From assembly GCA_027625915.1 (NCBI GenBank), contig JANTQA010000036.1, positions 2,847,501 through 2,911,500 on the forward strand: 64,000 nucleotides of DNA, written 5' to 3'. The translations under genes were made by a program, and so were the position numbers. A model generated the notes under the pieces. The model was given only the letters and a program-made list of their open reading frames with translations. It was not told where the DNA came from and did not search any database. Shown here one piece after another: positions 58,590-64,000 of this stretch (positions are counted from its first letter, which is position 1; each line of letters begins with the position of its first letter). This stretch comes from Anaeramoeba flamelloides. Lineage: Eukaryota; Metamonada; Anaeramoebidae.

Positions 58590-59990
58590 ATTTATATGGG
58601 TTTTATTAATCTAATTTACAGTTATCTTTTCCAGGAACGAAAATAATTGAGCTAAATCTTTTATTTTTCTCTATTCTTTTGAATTTTGGAAAAGTTCGGC
58701 ACTCTACCACTTTTTACTACACGGCCGCTTATTAAGATTACCTTGAATAGATATTTTGTTCAAATATTTTTGAGGAGCGTGGTCAAGTATTGTAGAGTGC
58801 CTAGGTTTTCTTGAGATTTTCTGTTTTATTTGTAAAATCTATCGATTGTCCAAATAAACAGAAAACTCAAGAAAACCTAAAGGTGGTTTTCCAGAATTCA
58901 AAAGAGTAGAGAAAAATCTTAGATTTTATTCAATTCTTTTAAATTCTGGAAAAACTAACGAAGGTTTTTTTATTTTAAGAAATAAACTGAAAATTTTTGA
59001 AATTTTCAATTTATTTCTCAAATTAAAAAAAAAATAACGACCCTTATAACTGGGGTTGTTTTCGAGTTGTTTTATCGGGTATTTATCAAGTTTAATTTCT
59101 AATTGGTTTCATTTGTTTGATTACGAATTAAAACTTTCTATTTTCTGTTCTCTGAATTTAAAATTTTTGTCTTTTTTCGTGATAATCTCAAAATTTTAAT
59201 TTTTAATTACTTTAAATCTTCTTTTATAGATAGTTATTCTTTTTGTATTTGATTTTTACTTGGGTTTTATATAAATGTCTAGGGGTATGTGTATTTATTA
59301 ATAAAAATTTTGTAATTTTTTTTAATTGATCCACATATCTATTGATTCAAAATATTTCTGGGGTAGATCAAATATTTCTAATCCATATTGGAATTTACTA
59401 TGTTATACCGCTTTTAAAAATGAATTTTTAATAAATTATTAAATTATTTTTGTTTTTAAAATATTGATTAATTTTTACATTATTTTATAGATTTTCAAGA
59501 TTAAATTTTAAATGAGTTTTTTTATAATCATATATCAAGATATAAATTTTCCTATGAAATTGTAGGGTTTTTTTTTAATATCACTGATTGGTTTCATTCC
59601 AAAATATCTAATAATTCGATATAAATTTTCAATCTGATAATTTATTTCTATTAAATACAATTTCATGATTAATATAAAATCATCAGAAAACTTTTGAGCA
59701 TTAATTGCCAATGATTTGAGTTTTTAAAAGAAAAAAATGACAAAAATAAGCCAAATAAAATAATGGATAATGGATCTCCCCGATAAAACCATATTCCCTC
59801 TTTTGAGTAATAAGCAAATAAAAATAGTATTATTATTTCTTTTTTTATCAATTTTTTAATTGAATGATTGAAAAGTGAATGATGAATAGAGACAAAACAT
59901 TTTTATTATATCTATTGTGGTAATATAAATGTTATCTTTTTTTTAATTTATTTTATTATCTATTTTATTAAATGAATTCAATAAATTTAG
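58590..59990 (-). mobile_element. LINE copy E, decayed
   Basis: Minus strand. WFYRGDPLSIILFGLFLSFF (59800-59730) is the QGDPLS box of reverse transcriptase; FSDDFILIMK lies next to it in another frame, followed by RYFGMKPISDIKKKP near 59600. The linker near 59060-59110 (KYPIKQLENNPS) matches copies A and B. A run of at least three hairpins occupies 58655-59040. Multiple breaks. Confidence 0.8.
58795..59040. repeat. Tandem hairpin array in LINE E
   Basis: Successive foldbacks: CCTAGGTTTTCTTGAG with CTCAAGAAAACCTAAAGG, GTTTTCCAGAATTCAAAAGA with TCTTTTAAATTCTGGAAAAAC, and GGTTTTTTTATTTTAAG with CAAATTAAAAAAAAAATAACG (the longer arms are abridged in pairing). Tips again carry CTAG or TAACG. Another partial module lies at 58655-58700. 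Confidence 0.7.
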
Positions 59991-60554
59991 AATTGCAATT
60001 CAAGTATCTATTTAAAAAAAAAAAAAAAACAAATTGGTTTTTTGAAACTAAATCCCAAGAATCTTGGATTCCAAAATATAATAATTAAAGAAAAAATCGT
60101 GGGAGGTGTTGGCTTATTTCGAAATTGGTCAACAATCACAAGGAAAAACTTCATTACGAGATTTATGAATAAATAATAAATTTCTTTTTCTAAAAACTTT
60201 AATATTTTTCAGAGATCTATCAGTAATCTAATTTCAAAAAATTTTTTGAATTGTAATTAAAAAAATTTCATAATTTATATAGAATTGAATATTTTGATTT
60301 CTGTATTGATTTATGTGGTTTTGTCCTGTCAAATTCAAAAACTTTTGATTTTCATATATAAAATAAAAATTAAAATGAAAAAACAAAATAATGCGAAATA
60401 GAAGATTTATTAGTCAAAAATAATATTTTTTTTTTTTTTTTTTTTTCGTAAAAATAAACATATAATGAGAAATATATTTATATATCTTATGTATTTATAA
60501 CATTAATATATAAAAGAAAAAAAAACAAAAAGAAAAAATTAATTTAATAAGGAT
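59991..60554. other. Downstream of the ABC gene, no feature seen
   Basis: A/T-rich trailer with a poly(T) run at about 60428-60446. No coding frame. Confidence 0.4.
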
Positions 60555-63499
60555 TTAAAGATGGGCGTTTGTATTTTCAGAAGTAATTCTTAAAAACACT
60601 TCTTCGAGGGTAGTATGTGAAATCCCCCAATCAAGGATTCCGAGTTTATCTTTGTGGGATTCAAATTGATTAAACACTGTGGATAATAAAAGATCGCCTT
60701 TGGGGATTTCATAATTTCTTGTACAGGCTAGGGAATTTAATAATTTTGCGTTAGGGTATTTTTTCATAAAATACTTGTGTGCTCGTTTATCATTTTTAGG
60801 GTTATTGGTATGCATCGAAAATTTATAACCTTTACCAAAGCGTTTTTTTAATTCTTCTCCGACGCCAATTGCTCGAAGCTTTCCATTTTCTAAAATCCCG
60901 ATACGATCGGCAAGTGCATCTGCTTCTTCCATTGAATGTGTAGTTAAAATAATTGCACGATCTGCTTTTTTTTGTTGGATGATGTTCCATACTTTTCTTT
61001 TACTTGAGGGGTCCATTCCTGTTGTTGGCTCATCTAAGAAAACGATTTTGGAATCCACAATGAAAGAAATCCCCAATGAAATCCTTCTTTTCATCCCGCC
61101 AGAATATTCACTGATTAATTTTTTGCGGTCTTCATAGAGATCTAAATCATGTAAGGTTTGAGTAACACGTTTCTTTAATTCCTCTCCTTTGTACCCATGT
61201 AATCGGGCAAAAAATTCTAAGGTTTCCCAACCAGATTGGCTCGCCCATAAGCAATCTTCTTGAGTACAAATTGAAATAATTTGATGTATCTCATCCATAT
61301 TCTCTTTGTTTAACGAAATAGATCCCAATTTTGCCTTCCCAAAGGTCTGTGGTATTAGGCCACTTAGGATTGACATTGTTGTTGTTTTACCAGCACCATT
61401 CTTTGAAAAGAATTTATTAATTTTGTTGAAAAGTTATGAAATGGAAGAATAAATGAATTATTAGATATATTATTTTAAATAATCCAAAAAAAAAAAAAAA
61501 AAAACAAAGAGACCAAGAGTCAAATATAAGAATAGAATTTAATCAATTTGAAAATAAATAACAAAATAAAAAAAAATATTAAAATAATAAAAAAAACTAG
61601 AAATAATTCAAACAAAACCAACAAATAAAAAAAAATTAAAAAAGAGAAAATTGAAAAATTTACAGGACCAAGTAAAGCAAATATTTGACCTTTTGGTATT
61701 CCTAAATTGAGGCCTTTCAGTGCGTGGTTAGGTGGGTTACCATCTTTACCAGGATAAGTTTTGCCTAACCCTAAAATTCGAATTTCGTCATCACATTTTT
61801 TGACTCTTTCAGTTTCATCAAGAACGTCTTGAGGAATTTCGTCTACTACTTCTTCTTGAGTAAATTTATTACTTTGACTCAAATTTTTTTTTTTAAGCAA
61901 TTTTTTTTTTATGAAATTTTTGGATTTATTCAACCAAGTATCAAACCCACCATAAAGATAAATTGCTAACAAGTATAAAATGATTGACTGAACAACCAAG
62001 AATAAATAAGAAGATCCAGGATTTTCGATGTCTAAACTGAGATCAGCTAGTTTCATCCCTGGTTGGCCAATTGCGCTTGCGTCAGAGATTGCCATTAGCG
62101 CCTGTACAAAGGCGATTGAGGGGATACATTTCAAGATAAAGATGGTTGAATACGGCGTTGAGCCACTGGCGTCGATTGCCCAATAATAGGTTGGCAATAC
62201 AAAGGTGAGAAGGACAACCAAAAAGATTCCAATTATATAGGTTGACTTGACTTTTTTGAAAAAGTATGTTAAAAAAAAGGCCATTGCGATCAGGGTATTG
62301 CCCCAAAGGATAAACAAAATGAAATGCGTGCCAAAGTTGTTTTGGGTGATAAACCGGAACCTCAGTGCGGCGACGAAGATATAGAAGACTGTGAGCTGGG
62401 ACAAATATAATGCCCAGTCGAAGAGCAAATTTACAAGCCAGTATATGTTCCTTTTCAGCCCCATCATCGTCATCAGGTTGATCAGCAAATTCTCCTTTTC
62501 ATACACAACCGAGACCATGAAAACAGGGAGCAGCATGTGTAAAATGAAACTGAAGGAAAAGGGCAACTCGATGGACATAATATCCAAGGACTCCTTCCTT
62601 TTAATGTCTGGGAAGTCCTTTAACCCAATGGTTATGTCTACAGCGTCTCCACTTTTGCTTGAGTCGTCCTCCCAGAGCTTTTTGAAAATGTTCCCGTTTG
62701 CTGCATTTACAAATGTGGGCATGTACATTGTTGAGCCCTCCAATTGCGACTGCTTATACAATTGGATCAGCTGACTTGTGGTATCTGTGGAATTAAAATA
62801 GACCGAGTACTCGACCTTGGGAGAGTCGGGTGATAAATTCAAATGCTCAAAATAAATGCCACCGTCGATCGGGTTTGATTTTTTTTCATACGACTCAAAA
62901 AATTCTGCATCTAAGGACTCCTTGGTGTCATATTGTGTTAAGATCGGAGAGAACTGATTCTCCGGATTCGAATCTCGTCGGAAGTAAAACGTCAAATTTT
63001 GCGTCATTGCAGAAAGCGCTCCCTCGAATTTGTCGGATGATCCGGATGGTGTGTCAACATATGGGAAGGTTGGATTAGCTAAGATGTCCGACTCATAGCT
63101 TTCAGGGTTTTTGTTCTCAGGGATCGTTTCCTCTAAGTAATGGTGAACAATGAGCCCAATACAAAAGACATACACGATAAACTCGATTGTAAAAATATAA
63201 ATAATACTATTGGTTTTTTTCGACCTTTTCTGGAGATACCAATTTTTGAGTGTCAATGCTAAGAATTGATCTTTAAACGATAATTTCTTTTTCGGGAATC
63301 GCTTTTTTTTTTTGATTTTTTTTATCCTTCTTGATTCTTTGCAACTGTCTTGAGAATCAATATTAATACTTGTACCAATCGTTGAATGGGATTTGTTGTC
63401 GCTATCAAAGTCGCTCAATTGTTGGAGCTCAAGAGCCACTGATTCGCTTTCAGTTGTACTACATCCAGTAGTACTGCGAGTTGAATTGTCTGAGGACAT
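60555..63499 (-). CDS. ABCA-type half-transporter
   Basis: Two exons, 63499-61664 and 61400-60555, join in phase 0 across a 263-bp intron; about 893 residues, ATG to TAA. The N-terminal 90 residues are Ser/Lys rich. A first membrane helix (IIYIFTIEFIVYVFCIGLIV, about 100-119) is followed by a large luminal or extracellular loop to about 315. Six further hydrophobic segments then run to about 530, in the ABCA one-helix, big-loop, several-helices layout. The nucleotide-binding domain from about 570 has Walker A GPNGAGKTT (611-619), Q-loop CTQED, signature YSGGMKRRIS (about 711), Walker B IVFLDEP and an H-loop THSMEEAD. ABCA proteins move or flip lipids; half-size members must pair. The intron cuts Walker A between GP and NGAGK. 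Confidence 0.92.
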
Positions 63500-64000
63500 T
63501 ATGAATTTCTAATTATATTTTGGAATTTGTTTTAGAAAAAACAGATAATAGAGATTTAAAAAGATATGTTTTTTATTGTTTGTATAATATTTTTAGAGTA
63601 TTTTTGGAAGAGGGTGTAACCTATTTCTTTACTGTTTCATTACTTTAGAATTTCATTTTTGTGTGGGTTTTTAATTTTTTTCTTTTTGTAGTTTAATGTC
63701 GATAATCATCATTTTTTTTTTTTTGATTTTATTCGACTTATCTTTCCTTTTTTATCACACTAAATTCTTTATTTTCGATATTTGAGATGGAAATTGTTGA
63801 AAAAGAGGTGAAAATTATTTTGTTTCAAAAAGTGTGATTTTCATCAAAAAGGATCTTTTGTGAATTAAACAACAAAAAAGTTTTATTTTCAGATAAAAGA
63901 TAAATATCGGTTTGAACTTACTTTTTATTCAATTTAAAGTCAAACAAAACACAAGTATCGATTCGATGGTTGAAAAGTTTTGATTAATTCCAAAATTTTA
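63500..64000. other. Upstream region of the ABCA gene
   Basis: A/T-rich, with no gene seen; presumably the 5' region of the transporter. Confidence 0.4.

Noticed and set aside
1-64000. tRNA, rRNA or CRISPR features
   Set aside because: I looked for T-loop-like GGTTCRA patterns with paired arms, rRNA core motifs and regularly spaced repeats, and found none that hold together.

Overview
This is nuclear DNA of an AT-rich, intron-bearing eukaryotic protist. Protein-coding exons stand out as islands of normal codon use and richer GC in a background of A/T tracts. Genes are split by GT-AG introns, and the exon joins keep phase in every multi-exon gene except the Rab. The proteins include a Rab24-like GTPase, a cullin-neddylation factor, a C2-RasGAP-DUF547 protein, an ABCA half-transporter, a PHR-type RING-Cys-relay E3 and lysine-rich low-complexity proteins. 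That set fits a free-living amoeboid protist such as an anaeramoeba, but the window does not prove a genus. Stops TAA, TAG and TGA all end reading frames, so the code looks standard.

Layout, left to right. 1-2413: repeats and simple sequence. 2414-3325: a lysine-rich coiled-coil protein (-). 3992-5362: a 5'-truncated LINE with a 19-bp target duplication. 5490-7361: MITEs. 7784-11760: a DCUN1-like gene (-) whose 2.9-kb intron is mostly mobile elements. 12170-13250: repeats. 13781-17160: a pseudokinase with a long basic tail (-). 19282-21337: a decayed Tc1/mariner element and a foldback element with very similar 240-bp arms. 24391-25583: LINE copy B with a mariner-like MITE inserted in it. 26474-33173: a Rab24-like gene (+) whose 5.7-kb intron holds an intact Tc1 element. 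36809-46606: a seven-exon C2-RasGAP-DUF547 gene (-) with LINE and hAT-like DNA in its introns. 48000-49400: LINE D. 49997-50234: a possible very small basic gene (-). 51542-55242: an E3 joining RBR-type RING/IBR domains to a MYCBP2-type RING-Cys-relay (-). 57544-59990: MITE, repeat arm and LINE E. 60555-63499: an ABCA half-transporter (-).

Two themes link the region. Ubiquitin-like conjugation (neddylation factor, E3) and small-GTPase control (Rab, RasGAP) account for half of the recognisable genes, though nothing shows that they act together. Mobile DNA sits mostly in introns and intergenic space and leaves exon joins intact. The LINE copies carry unusual tandem hairpins with related tips, which is the least explained structure here. 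The most distinctive proteins are the RBR-RCR E3, the finger-less RasGAP and the pseudokinase.
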